Positions 51,184 to 59,628 of a stretch of DNA of 64,000 bases are shown in pieces; within the stretch, counting starts at the first letter, position 1; the number at the start of each line of letters is the position of its first letter. Origin of the DNA: Paenarthrobacter nitroguajacolicus (GTDB lineage Bacteria; Actinomycetota; Actinomycetes; Actinomycetales; Micrococcaceae); NCBI RefSeq assembly GCF_029952445.1, contig NZ_JAQPPK010000019.1:40492-104491 (forward strand), in the 5' to 3' direction. A model generated the notes under the pieces. That model saw only the letters and a list, made by a program, of their open reading frames with translations. It searched no databases and was not told the DNA's origin. The position numbers and the translations under genes were made by a program.

Positions 51184-52203
51184 TTAAGACCCGGTGAACA
51201 AACGGTGCTGGTTGTCGGCAAGGACGGCGTGGACGCGTCGCAATCGATCCAGCCACCAATCCCGGCGCTCCCCCGAAGCCGCATACTGCTCCAGCAGCCC
51301 GGAATCGGCGTGCGCATCACGCAAGCGGATGGCGCCGTCGTCGGCCACGAGCGGATCCAGTGTGATGTCTGATGCGAAGAGCGAAACGGTGCCCAGGCCA
51401 CAGGCAAAGGGCAGCGAGGGAAGGGCCGCCGCGAGTGCCAGGCCAGCGCGGATCCCCACCGAGGTATCGAGGGCCGAGCTGACGACGGCCGGCAGCCCCG
51501 CTTGCTCGACGATGTCCAACGCCCGCCGGACCCCACTCAGAGGTGCTACCTTGACCACGATGAGGTCGGCGGCCCCCGCCTTTGCCACGCGCAGGGGATC
51601 GTCTTCCTTGCGCACGCTTTCATCCGCCGCGATGCGAACGGGGGTGCCGGACTCGACGAGTCGGCGCCGAACTTCGGCCAACCCTTCGATGGTGGGAACA
51701 GGTTGTTCGGCGTACTCGAGCCCCTGCACCGACAGTGCTCCCAGTGCCTCAACCGCTTGATCAACATCCCACCCGCCGTTGGCGTCCACCCTGATAGCTG
51801 CATCGGGAAGGGCACTGCGGACTGCTGCCACCCGGGAAAGGTCGTCGGACAGTTCCTGCCCTCTTTCAGCGACCTTGATCTTGACTGCATCCACGCGGCC
51901 GAAGCGGGCGAGTACATCGGGGACGCGGTCTGCGGAAACTGCAGGGACCGTAGCGTTCACTGGGATGCTATCTCTCAATGGTTCAGGGAACCCAAGCCAG
52001 CCCGCCTCCAAGGCGGCCGCCAACCAGCGGGAGGATTCGTCGTCGTCGTACTCCGGGAAGGGACAGAACTCTCCCCACCCAAGCGGCCCGCGCAGGAGCA
52101 GGGTCTCGCGCTCCATGATGCCGCGGAACTTCACGCGCATGGGCAACGATACGACGTAGGCAGAATCGAGGAGTTCTTCGAGGTCAGGAAGGCGAGAAGG
52201 CAT
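51184..52203 (-). CDS. menC: o-Succinylbenzoate synthase
   Basis: A 339-residue enolase-superfamily dehydratase of menaquinone synthesis. Seen: the catalytic KxK in VDAVKIKVAE near residue 108, metal ligands in IRVDANGGW, EYAEQPVP and IAADESVR, and the second catalytic Lys in LIVVKVAPL near 220. ATG 52203 has TACAGT exactly six bases upstream and no Shine-Dalgarno, matching the leaderless layout of cysG and sir. It lies 75 bases upstream of phoX on the same strand. Confidence 0.94.
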   Translation of the reverse strand: MPSRLPDLEELLDSAYVVSLPMRVKFRGIMERETLLLRGPLGWGEFCPFPEYDDDESSRWLAAALEAGWLGFPEPLRDSIPVNATVPAVSADRVPDVLARFGRVDAVKIKVAERGQELSDDLSRVAAVRSALPDAAIRVDANGGWDVDQAVEALGALSVQGLEYAEQPVPTIEGLAEVRRRLVESGTPVRIAADESVRKEDDPLRVAKAGAADLIVVKVAPLSGVRRALDIVEQAGLPAVVSSALDTSVGIRAGLALAAALPSLPFACGLGTVSLFASDITLDPLVADDGAIRLRDAHADSGLLEQYAASGERRDWWLDRLRRVHAVLADNQHRLFTGS

Positions 52204-52263
52204 ATTGCCACTGTACCGGCGGCATTTCGGGCCAGGGGCAGGGCAAGTGGGCTATGTGGAAAA

Positions 52264-52857
52264 CTACTCCGACCAGTATCCGCGCACTTCCGAACGCGCC
52301 CGTGCAAGGGGCTCGCCGGGGATAACCACAGTGCCTTCGGGCAGCCCGAGGTCATCCCATTTTGCAACGAGTTGGAGGTCCCCTCCTTCCGGCAGCGGCC
52401 ACAGCCAGTACCGTGCGGAACCCTCTGCTTGTTCGTCTCCAGCACTCCCGCCACCGCCTCCACGGTGCACAAGGACTGGCCCCGTGACGGCGTCGGGGTC
52501 GTCGAACGGGGACGGTGCGGAGCGCCCGGAGAAGGCCTTGCGTCCGTCGGGGAGCGCTGCCCCGATCATGATTCCCGGCCGGTCAGGGCGCTGGAAGGTC
52601 CGCTCCATGACGTCCCGCCACTCCTGGTCCGATTCGTCCGAGCGCCGCACGGACCACACCAAGTCCAAAAGACAGCCCGTGGAGAAAACTTCCACCATCT
52701 TCAGCGCGACCACGGCGTTGGGGCCCCTAAGAACGAAGTCACCCACGGCCACGATGCCAGGCAATTCGTCCGACGGCGGACCCGCCCATTCGGGCAGGGC
52801 CGGTTGCGCCGAACGAAGACGGGCGGGCGGCTCGGGGAGGTCGTCAAAGAAGCTCAT
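52264..52857 (-). CDS. Conserved hypothetical protein
   Basis: A 197-residue soluble protein I do not recognise. It begins MSFFDDLPEPPARLRS, and the LPGIVAVGDFVLRGPNAVVAL and GCLLDLVWSVRR segments look like beta-strands of a compact domain. A Gly-rich loop (HRGGGGGSAG) near residue 132 precedes a Trp-rich YWLWPLPEGGDLQLVAKW segment, and it ends RGYWSE. No signal peptide or membrane segment. Codon use matches its neighbours, and similar short proteins occur in related actinobacteria, so it is probably a real gene. The function is unknown. Confidence 0.65.
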   Translation of the reverse strand: MSFFDDLPEPPARLRSAQPALPEWAGPPSDELPGIVAVGDFVLRGPNAVVALKMVEVFSTGCLLDLVWSVRRSDESDQEWRDVMERTFQRPDRPGIMIGAALPDGRKAFSGRSAPSPFDDPDAVTGPVLVHRGGGGGSAGDEQAEGSARYWLWPLPEGGDLQLVAKWDDLGLPEGTVVIPGEPLARARSEVRGYWSE

Positions 52858-52961
52858 GCTCCATCCTTACACCGCCACTGAACGTCTGGGGAGGGTCACT
52901 TGGCAACCGAGAGACAGCAACCGCGATATTCTCGAAGTCACACCACAATGCGGGGGAAATC

Positions 52962-53582
52962 ATGACGCAAGCAATGCCAGGTTCAACAACACCTCCCGGC
53001 TGGTATCCGGACCCATCGTTCCCTCAGCGGATGCGATGGTGGGACGGTTTGCAGTGGACACCGCATCTGGCACCAGCCTCGGCGCAGCTGATGCCGCTTC
53101 AGCGCGTATTGATCAGCAACCAGACCCCGGTATATAACCCATTCATTTGGGCGATCACCCTCCTGCCACTCGTGATTACCCTATTGATGCTCACATGGCA
53201 GCCCGAGTTCCGGTTCATCACTACGCGTCAGGGTGGCACCACCGTCGACCCGACGTCGATTTACTCCCCCGGTTACTTCCTGATGCAAGCAGCTGGGTTC
53301 GTCATCTACGGTTTGTCTGTCTTCTTCGCGTATCTGGACCGTCAGCGGCTTGCGAATTCCGGGGTGATTCGTCCCTTCCACTGGGCTTGGTGCTTCCTAA
53401 GCCCGACTGTCTATGTCATTGGCAGGACAGTGATAGTCCGCAAGGTGGCCCTGGGGCGTGGTCTCGCACCTATCTGGGCCATGATCGGAACGATCGTGGT
53501 GTCATTTATTGTGTTTGGTATATGGATGGCCAACTTCATGTCCCAGATCTATTCCCAAGTTGGCTACTCCGTAAACGCCTAG
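52962..53582 (+). CDS. DUF2510-domain membrane protein
   Basis: A 206-residue membrane protein. The N-terminus holds the DUF2510 Trp-rich motif (PPGWYPDPSFPQRMRWWDG, residues about 11-29; typical form GWYxDP...RWWDG). Four hydrophobic segments follow at about 60-78, 102-123, 138-155 and 170-193. DUF2510 is a short domain found at the N-terminus of many actinobacterial membrane proteins; its function is unknown. ATG 52962 is preceded by GGGGGAAATC. Base composition is slightly less GC-rich than in the neighbouring genes. Confidence 0.8.
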   Translation: MTQAMPGSTTPPGWYPDPSFPQRMRWWDGLQWTPHLAPASAQLMPLQRVLISNQTPVYNPFIWAITLLPLVITLLMLTWQPEFRFITTRQGGTTVDPTSIYSPGYFLMQAAGFVIYGLSVFFAYLDRQRLANSGVIRPFHWAWCFLSPTVYVIGRTVIVRKVALGRGLAPIWAMIGTIVVSFIVFGIWMANFMSQIYSQVGYSVNA

Positions 53583-53594
53583 GCACCCTGGGAA

Positions 53595-53610
53595 CCTCAC
53601 ACGCGTTAGG
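53595..53610. promoter_or_regulatory. LacI-type operator in front of the lacI-family gene
   Basis: CCTCACACGCGTTAGG matches 14 of 16 bases of the perfect operator at 59488-59503. It directly precedes a -10-like TAGACT (53611-53616), and the gene starts 34 bases downstream, so autoregulation is likely. Confidence 0.65.
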
Positions 53611-53644
53611 TAGACTGCTGACTAACCGCCATGAGAGGAAGCCC

Positions 53645-54694
53645 ATGAACCGCAAGGCCACCGCATTGGACGTCGCCAAGAGGGCGGGGGTTTCCAGAAG
53701 CGCGGTCTCGCTGGTGCTGAACGGACGGGGTGACGGAAACGTCGCCAAGGATAGCCAGGACCGTATCCGCCAGGCTGCCAAGGAGCTGAACTACACACCC
53801 AACGCCATCGCCTTGAGCCTGCGTAGCCAGCGTTCAAGGGTGATCGGAATCCTGTCGGACGAAGTGGTGGTCAGCCCATTCGACGGCAATATCATCGGCG
53901 GGGCCGACGACGTCGCACGCAGCCGCGGCTTCGTCACCGTCGTCATGGATACTGAGCGCGATGCCGCCAGGGATGCGAGCGCCATCGAAACCCTTCTCGA
54001 CAGGCGTGTGGACGGACTCATGTACGTGACCGTCGGTCTGAAGCCAATCGAAATTCCACAGGGCATGCTGCGTGTCCCGTCCGTGCTGGCCAACTGCTAC
54101 GACCAACAGCCCCAGCCGCAGCTTCACCACGTCATTCCAGATGAAGTGACGGGCGGCAGGGAGGCCACGGAGCACCTTTTGCAGTGGGGGCACCGGGACA
54201 TCGCACTGCTTGCCGGCTCGGAGGATTCGCCGGCAGCTCCCTTGCGTGTCCAGGGATACCGCAATGCCCACGCTTTGGCCGGAGTCCCGATGCGGGATGA
54301 ACGAATCTTCATGGCTGGGTGGGACATTGATGCCGGCTACCACGGTGCCATGAAACTGCTCGACGGCGTGTCCCCGGCCGAGCGTCCCACCGCCATCATG
54401 TGCGCCAACGACCGTTTGGCCATTGGCGTGGCGTTGGCCGCAGCCCGCCTGGGCCTGAGGGTCCCGCAGGATTTGTCCATCATGGGCTACGACGACGAAA
54501 CCCGCATCGCCGACACCATGGTCCCTGCCCTCACCACCATGGCCCTGCCCTTGCGCGAGATCGGCCGCGCCGCCATGAGCACGCTGTTGGACACCATTGA
54601 GGACGCAGAAAGCACGACGCCGGCACCCACCTTGGAGACGATGGTCCCCTGCCGCTTGGTGGTGCGTGAGTCGACAGGCCCCGCACCACACTAA
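53645..54694 (+). CDS. LacI-family transcriptional repressor of the fructan/sucrose operon
   Basis: A 349-residue repressor. Helix-turn-helix at about 5-30 (ATALDVAKRAGVSRSAVSLV), hinge helix near 50-60 (NAIALSLRSQRSRVIG), then a periplasmic-binding-protein-like sugar domain (IIGGADDVARSRGFVTVVMD, IAGSED-like segments, PTAIMCANDRLAIG, IMGYDDE). ATG 53645 has AGAGGAAG upstream. It is followed, after a bidirectional hairpin, by the convergent glycosidase/ABC operon whose promoter carries two matching operators. A fructose-containing sugar is the likely inducer. Confidence 0.9.
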   Translation: MNRKATALDVAKRAGVSRSAVSLVLNGRGDGNVAKDSQDRIRQAAKELNYTPNAIALSLRSQRSRVIGILSDEVVVSPFDGNIIGGADDVARSRGFVTVVMDTERDAARDASAIETLLDRRVDGLMYVTVGLKPIEIPQGMLRVPSVLANCYDQQPQPQLHHVIPDEVTGGREATEHLLQWGHRDIALLAGSEDSPAAPLRVQGYRNAHALAGVPMRDERIFMAGWDIDAGYHGAMKLLDGVSPAERPTAIMCANDRLAIGVALAAARLGLRVPQDLSIMGYDDETRIADTMVPALTTMALPLREIGRAAMSTLLDTIEDAESTTPAPTLETMVPCRLVVRESTGPAPH

Positions 54695-54723
54695 TCCCGG
54701 ACCGTTCGCAGCACTACGAGCAC

Positions 54724-54784
54724 GTTGTGAGGCCCGCTCTACGCGCCAAATCCGGGAATTAGCACGCAGAGCGGGCCCCACAAC
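54724..54784. terminator. Bidirectional hairpin between the lacI-family gene and the GH32 gene
   Basis: 22-base arms (GTTGTGAGGCCCGCTCT followed by ACGCG, and its near-complement) mismatch at only three positions and enclose a 17-base loop. It fills the gap between two convergent genes and is 61 bases long. Confidence 0.75.
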
Positions 54785-54790
54785 AAGGGG

Positions 54791-56188
54791 TTATTCGGCC
54801 GGGAGGCTCAACTCCCAGACGTCCGCAGTCGCGCCATCGGGGAGAGCAAGGGTCCAGGTCTCCCCCGGGGCAGGGTACGCCCGGAGCGTGGTGGCAACGG
54901 AGCCCGAACGGTAGACCTCCACCAGGGATGCATCGATAAAGATCCGGAGCTCCTCGTCGGCATCCAGCGAACCCGAGTAGACAACCTGCGCCTCGGCGTC
55001 CGAACCCAGCACCAAGGAAACAGCGCCTGACGCATTGCCGGAACCACGTACCAGCACCTCAGCGAACCCAGGAACTGCCACGGAGCCGGCAGCCCCCGTA
55101 GCCACCAAAGCCCCCCGGTAAGCGGAAACCTCGGGCGCCGGAGCAACAACCAGCGCATCCCCAACCACTGACAAAACGCGGGGATGCGTCAGCACACCCG
55201 ACCACCCGGCGTCGTCGATTTCTTCCTGAGTGCGGCCCCGGCGGCCGTCACGACCGGGACCTTCGTTGGCCCAACCCCACAGCAGCGCAGCGGGAGCAGC
55301 GTCAGTCGAACCATGGGAAAGCTGGGTGATCTGGGGGGCATAGAAGTCGCGTCCCAGATCGGACTTGCCCCCGGCAACAGGGGCGAACACGGGCAACCCT
55401 GAATCCGGGTCCAACGAAAGCGACCCGATCAGGTGCCCAACACCGTTGGCGTGCTCGTGGTCGTCGCCGGAGAGCCAGAGGGAGAACATCATGACCCACG
55501 TGGACTCGCCCGAATTGGAGGGCACCTCCACCAGCTGCGGGCATTCCCAGATCTCGGCGGGCGTGTGCTTCGCAGCGATGGGGTTGGCCGTGGTCAGCCA
55601 GATCCCCTTGTAATCCCAGTGATCCATGTCGGACACGGAATACAACAGCAACGCTGCACGCCCGTCAGCCAGACCGGCCCCTTGCATGGCATAGCGGGCG
55701 CCGTTGAAGCGGAAGATGAAGGGATCGCGAACGGCGGTGACCAGCGGGTCCTCGGGCATGGAGGCTGCAACGTGCCCGTCCTGCTCCCACGACACCAAGT
55801 CCGAAGAACCCCGCGCGATGACTACCTGGGAGTGCCCGTCGTAATCGCGGATACCGGAGTAGGCCGCGGTCGGCACGCCATCATCAGAGGTGACAACTCC
55901 GGTCCAGCACCCGGCGGAGTCCGGCCCGCCCTCCTGCGGAACAAGCGCCACGGGGTGTTCGTCCCAATGCACCAGGTCAGCTGAGCTCACATGCCCCCAC
56001 TGGATCTGAGTGTGCCGCGCAGACGAAGGGTTGTACTGGAAGAAGACGTGGTAACGGCCGTTGATGTAGCTGACGCCGTTGGGATCGTTGATCCACCCCT
56101 GTGCAGGGCGCGGATGGAAGCGAGGGAACGCAGGATCCGGGTGCGTCGCCGCCATGGCCAGAGAGGAAGAGAGTGCAAGGTCCGTCAT
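54791..56188 (-). CDS. Glycoside hydrolase family 32 beta-fructosidase
   Basis: A 465-residue beta-fructofuranosidase or fructanase releasing fructose from sucrose, levan or inulin. The three catalytic motifs are present: nucleophile Asp in GWINDPNG near residue 32, the transition-state Asp in VRDPFIF near 155, and the acid/base Glu in EIWECPQL near 208. A five-bladed propeller is followed by a C-terminal beta-sandwich (about 345-465; LRIFIDASLVEVYRSG). No signal peptide, so it acts in the cytosol on an imported sugar. ATG 56188 has AAAGGGG five bases upstream. Last gene of the operon. Confidence 0.92.
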   Translation of the reverse strand: MTDLALSSSLAMAATHPDPAFPRFHPRPAQGWINDPNGVSYINGRYHVFFQYNPSSARHTQIQWGHVSSADLVHWDEHPVALVPQEGGPDSAGCWTGVVTSDDGVPTAAYSGIRDYDGHSQVVIARGSSDLVSWEQDGHVAASMPEDPLVTAVRDPFIFRFNGARYAMQGAGLADGRAALLLYSVSDMDHWDYKGIWLTTANPIAAKHTPAEIWECPQLVEVPSNSGESTWVMMFSLWLSGDDHEHANGVGHLIGSLSLDPDSGLPVFAPVAGGKSDLGRDFYAPQITQLSHGSTDAAPAALLWGWANEGPGRDGRRGRTQEEIDDAGWSGVLTHPRVLSVVGDALVVAPAPEVSAYRGALVATGAAGSVAVPGFAEVLVRGSGNASGAVSLVLGSDAEAQVVYSGSLDADEELRIFIDASLVEVYRSGSVATTLRAYPAPGETWTLALPDGATADVWELSLPAE

Positions 56189-56212
56189 CGGAGCCCCTTT
56201 CAAAGAGAGAAA

Positions 56213-57085
56213 CTACTTACCCGTACCGGCGGTGAGTCCATCCTGCAGCGCGCGCTGGCCGAACATGAACACCACCAATGCGGGAATCATGGAGAGGACA
56301 ACGCCAGCCAGGACAACGGAGATGCTGCCTGTGCCGAGGTTGCCTTGGAGCGAAACCAAGCCCAGCGGAAGGGTGAAGTTCTGCTCGGAAATGGTCATGA
56401 TCAGCGGCCGGAAGAACTCGTTCCAGTGGAAGTTGAACGCCAGGATGCCCACGATCGCCAGGCCCGGCATGGCCAGCGGCGCGTACACGGAACGGAAGGT
56501 CCGCCACGGCGAGGCGCCGTCGATCGCGGCCGCTTCAGCGAGCTCACCGGGCAGCCCCATGAAGTACTGGCGCATCAAGAAGGTGCCGAACGCCGTCGGG
56601 ATGGCCGGAATGATCAGCGCGAGCAGCGTGTCGGAGAGTCCGACGCCGCGGATGAGCATGAACACGGGCACGATCGTCACTTGTGCGGGCACCATCATGG
56701 TGGCCAACACGATCGAGAACAGGGCGCCCCGTCCGCGAAAGCGAAGGTGCGCGAATGCGTAGCCAGCCAGGGCCGCCGTGATCATCTGGCCGACGGCGAT
56801 CAGTCCTGTCACCAGCGCGCTGTTGACTACCAGCGCCACGATGTTCAGTTGCTTGAACACCTGTTCGTAGGAGCTGAGGTCCGGATTCAGCGGAAGGAAC
56901 GCGGGTGGCAGCTTGAAGGATTCCGACGGCGGACGCAGCGAGGTGGACAGCGTCCACAACACCGGGCCCAGGACAAAGACGGACGCGATCAGCAAGACGA
57001 CGACGCGGACGGCTACTGACCAGTCGCGTTTCTTCCGCGTGACAACAGGCGCCGTGGTGGTGACACGTTCTTGAATGGTGGTCAT
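56213..57085 (-). CDS. Carbohydrate ABC transporter permease (MalG type)
   Basis: A 290-residue inner-membrane permease of the CUT1 class. Six hydrophobic segments; first at about 24-45 (VAVRVVVLLIASVFVLGPVL); coupling EAA loop ELAEAAAIDGASPWRTF near residue 190. It pairs with the permease encoded upstream (57094-58059), whose stop is 8 bases before its start. It imports the sugar bound by the protein encoded at 58056-59474. No ATPase gene is in the operon, so a shared MsmK-like ATPase encoded elsewhere must energise it. Confidence 0.91.
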   Translation of the reverse strand: MTTIQERVTTTAPVVTRKKRDWSVAVRVVVLLIASVFVLGPVLWTLSTSLRPPSESFKLPPAFLPLNPDLSSYEQVFKQLNIVALVVNSALVTGLIAVGQMITAALAGYAFAHLRFRGRGALFSIVLATMMVPAQVTIVPVFMLIRGVGLSDTLLALIIPAIPTAFGTFLMRQYFMGLPGELAEAAAIDGASPWRTFRSVYAPLAMPGLAIVGILAFNFHWNEFFRPLIMTISEQNFTLPLGLVSLQGNLGTGSISVVLAGVVLSMIPALVVFMFGQRALQDGLTAGTGK

Positions 57086-57093
57086 GGCGGGCC

Positions 57094-58059
57094 TTACTGG
57101 TAGAAGACGAATCGTTTGCTGAGCCGGAACTGCGCGGCGGTGATGGCCATGATGATGAGCGTCAGGATCACGCCGATCGCCGAGGCCTGGCCGAATTCGA
57201 GGCGTTGGAACGCGGACTCGAAGATCACCATCACCGCTGTGCGGGTCGAGTCGCCGGGTCCGCCACGGGTGAGGACGTAGGGCTGATCGAACACTTGCAG
57301 CGCGTTGATGATCGCCATGACCGAGGCCACCAAGGTGGTGGGACTCAGCAGCGGCAGGGTGACGAACCAGTGCTTGCGCCAACCCGTCGCGCCGTCAATG
57401 GACGCGGCCTCGTACGTCTCCACCGGAATGGAGGCCAACCCGCCGATGAACAGCAGGAACGAGAACCCGAAGTTCTGCCACACATACACAAGGATCACGA
57501 CGGCGGCAGACCCGGTTGGCGTCGTCAGCCACGGAACCGCGGGGATGCCGACGATGGACAGCAACCAGTTCACGACGCCGAACTGCTCGTTGAAGAGGTA
57601 GCGCATGAAGATCGATACCGATGCCGCAGACAGGATGAGCGGGAAGAAGAACGCCGAGCGGAAGAACACCCTGAGCCAAGCCGGCAGCTTTTCCTGCACC
57701 ATGATCGCCAGTCCAAGGGCCAACCCGAGCTGCAGCGCCACGGCAACAATCACGAACACGATGGTGTTCAGGAATGAAACGCGAACCGTGGGGTCCTGGA
57801 CTACCTCGGCGAAGTTGTCGAAGCCTACGAACGTTGGTGCGGAGATGATGTCCCAGCGGAAGAAAGCGAGCGCGATGGAGGCGATGATGGGCAACAGCGT
57901 GAAGATGCCCATGCCGGCAATGGTCGGCGCCAGGAATGCCCACGGAAGCCAGCGCTGCTGAACGCGGCCACGCTTGGAGCCCGGCGCAGTTTTATGGGCG
58001 CTTTGGCGACGGCCAGGCTCGCTGCCGGTCCCCGTTGGCGTACTTGTTGCGGTACTCAT
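57094..58059 (-). CDS. Carbohydrate ABC transporter permease (MalF type)
   Basis: A 321-residue CUT1 permease with a 35-residue basic cytoplasmic N-terminus and six hydrophobic segments. Seen: LAPTIAGMGIFTLLPIIASI, the FFFPLILSAASVSIFMRYLF segment, the coupling EAA loop TYEAASIDGATGWRKHW near residue 215, and ALQVFDQPYVLTRGGPGDST. ATG 58059 overlaps the stop of the binding-protein gene in ATGA, so production of the two is coupled. Confidence 0.92.
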   Translation of the reverse strand: MSTATSTPTGTGSEPGRRQSAHKTAPGSKRGRVQQRWLPWAFLAPTIAGMGIFTLLPIIASIALAFFRWDIISAPTFVGFDNFAEVVQDPTVRVSFLNTIVFVIVAVALQLGLALGLAIMVQEKLPAWLRVFFRSAFFFPLILSAASVSIFMRYLFNEQFGVVNWLLSIVGIPAVPWLTTPTGSAAVVILVYVWQNFGFSFLLFIGGLASIPVETYEAASIDGATGWRKHWFVTLPLLSPTTLVASVMAIINALQVFDQPYVLTRGGPGDSTRTAVMVIFESAFQRLEFGQASAIGVILTLIIMAITAAQFRLSKRFVFYQ

Positions 58060-59474
58060 GGCTGCCTCCTCAGGGCCAGTTCAAGATCGCGCTGCATGGA
58101 ATTGAGAGCGTCCTTGAGTTGGCGCTCGTCGCCGCTGACAGCCAGGGATACGTTTTTCATGAGTGCGGTCTCGACGGCGGCCTGCTGGGGTGGCGCTGGA
58201 ATGGGACCTGTGGTGGGGAACTTGTCCAGGGTGTCGTAGAAGACCTTCCAGTTGCGGGGACCGGTTCCGGCGTAGAGCTGCTCGTTGACCATGGACCGGC
58301 GCGCAGGGGTGGTGTTTGGCGTGGGGAACACGATCCGCATGGCCTCAAGGCTGGAGCTGAATTTCACCCATTCCCAGGCGGCGTCCTTGTCCTTGGCGGT
58401 CTTCATTATCGCGTACCCGGCGGTGCCGAATTGGTGCCGTTGCGACCGCCATTTGGGGAAGAACTGGACATCGAAACCGTCCTCAGTCATCCCCGCCTCG
58501 TGGAGGCCTTGCACCCAATAGCCGCCTGCCGGCGTCGTACCGATCCTGTTGGAGGCGAAGAGGCCGATCAGTGCACTGCCGCCGCCTTCCTCGGGCCGGA
58601 CTCCCAATCCGTCCTTCACCAGTCCGCGGAGGTAGTCGAAGGATTCGAAGACCCGGGGATCGTCGGCATTGGGTTCAAGCCACTGGTAGCCGCCGGAGCG
58701 GAGGCTGCGTGAGGGGTCGTTGGCGTAGAAACCGTCCCACAGCCATTCGCCGCCCGCGGACTTGGTTTCCTTGAGGAAGCTGGTGTCGTTGGCGTAGAGC
58801 CACGGAACCACCCCGCCGAAGAGACGGTTTGTCCAGTAGTAAGGCGTGAAGTCTTTGGGGTTCGCCTTCTTCATGGCGGCCAGGGTGGCGCGGAAGTCGG
58901 TGTGGGTCCAGTTGTCGGCGGGCCGTTCCAGGCCGGCCTGCCGGAGCGCCGTGGTGTTGTAGTACATGTTGGCGGCGTTCCAGTCGATGGGGAGCTGGAA
59001 CAGGCTGCCTTTGTACATGAACGCTTCCACCAAACTGGGGTGAACGTCCGCGAAGTATTCCTTCATGTGCTCGGCGTCCCGGCGGAGGTACTCGTCCAGC
59101 GGGTGGGCAAGCTTCTCGGCGAAGAGCTGGGCGCCTTCAGTTGCCACGTATACGACGTCCGGCGGGGTGCCTGCCGCCACCATGGTGAGGATCTTGGTGA
59201 AGAAGTCCTTCCAGTCCACTGCCTGAATGGCCTGGACCTTGACCTTGATCTCGGGGTGGACTTTTGCGAAGGCGTCGATGACCTTCTGACGGGCTGCGGC
59301 ATCTGCGGCGGTGCCCATGATGGCGATGCTGAGGCTGTTGTCGCCCCTGCCTGGAATATCGGCCCCGGTCAAGCGCGGCCACGATGCCGCGGTGACTCCA
59401 ACAATTCCGGCGCCGAGGGCTGTGAGGGCACTTCTACGTGTGAATTCGCGCAAAGCCCCATTGGTTCCCGACAT
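58056..59474 (-). CDS. Sugar ABC transporter substrate-binding protein, Tat signal
   Basis: A 472-residue extracytoplasmic sugar-binding protein (SBP family 1). A Tat-type signal is visible: FTRRSALTALGAGIVGVTAA at about residues 11-30. No lipobox Cys is seen, so after cleavage it would need another way to stay at the membrane. The mature part has SIAIMGTAADAAARQKVIDAF and the family motif GTPPDVVYVATEGAQLFAEK (near 110). ATG 59474 has AAGGA upstream. First gene of the fructan/sucrose operon, under a promoter flanked by two LacI-type operators. Confidence 0.9.
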   Translation of the reverse strand: MSGTNGALREFTRRSALTALGAGIVGVTAASWPRLTGADIPGRGDNSLSIAIMGTAADAAARQKVIDAFAKVHPEIKVKVQAIQAVDWKDFFTKILTMVAAGTPPDVVYVATEGAQLFAEKLAHPLDEYLRRDAEHMKEYFADVHPSLVEAFMYKGSLFQLPIDWNAANMYYNTTALRQAGLERPADNWTHTDFRATLAAMKKANPKDFTPYYWTNRLFGGVVPWLYANDTSFLKETKSAGGEWLWDGFYANDPSRSLRSGGYQWLEPNADDPRVFESFDYLRGLVKDGLGVRPEEGGGSALIGLFASNRIGTTPAGGYWVQGLHEAGMTEDGFDVQFFPKWRSQRHQFGTAGYAIMKTAKDKDAAWEWVKFSSSLEAMRIVFPTPNTTPARRSMVNEQLYAGTGPRNWKVFYDTLDKFPTTGPIPAPPQQAAVETALMKNVSLAVSGDERQLKDALNSMQRDLELALRRQP

Positions 59475-59487
59475 GTAGATTTCCTTC

Positions 59488-59503
59488 CCTAACACGTGTT
59501 AGG
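59488..59503. promoter_or_regulatory. LacI-type operator O1 of the fructan operon
   Basis: CCTAACACGTGTTAGG is a perfect 16-base palindrome with a central CG, typical of LacI-family sites. It lies just after the -10 element and covers the expected transcription start. Confidence 0.85.
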
Positions 59504-59504
59504 A

Positions 59505-59534
59505 ACAGTACGCCCGCCGCCTAACACGTGTCAA
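59505..59534 (-). promoter_or_regulatory. Promoter of the fructan/sucrose operon
   Basis: A consensus -35 TTGACA (complement of 59529-59534) and -10 TACTGT (complement of 59505-59510) are separated by 18 bases. Both ends are covered by LacI-type operators, the expected layout for tight repression. Confidence 0.8.
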
Positions 59535-59535
59535 G
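59520..59535. promoter_or_regulatory. LacI-type operator O2 of the fructan operon
   Basis: CCTAACACGTGTCAAG matches O1 at 13 of 16 positions and overlaps the -35 element. The two centres are 32 bases apart, about three helical turns, so the bound repressors would sit on the same face. Confidence 0.8.
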
Positions 59536-59628
59536 TGTCACAGAAATGTTGCCCGCACCTCACGGTGGCCTCACCACGCCGAAGCACTTCACACGGGGCG
59601 TCCAGCGAATTGTGGCAGTCTAGTCAGA

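Noticed and set aside
56213..57382. A 389-codon version of the MalG-type permease
   Set aside because: The first 99 codons overlap the MalF-type gene in another frame and read as low-complexity shadow sequence; the true start is ATG 57085.
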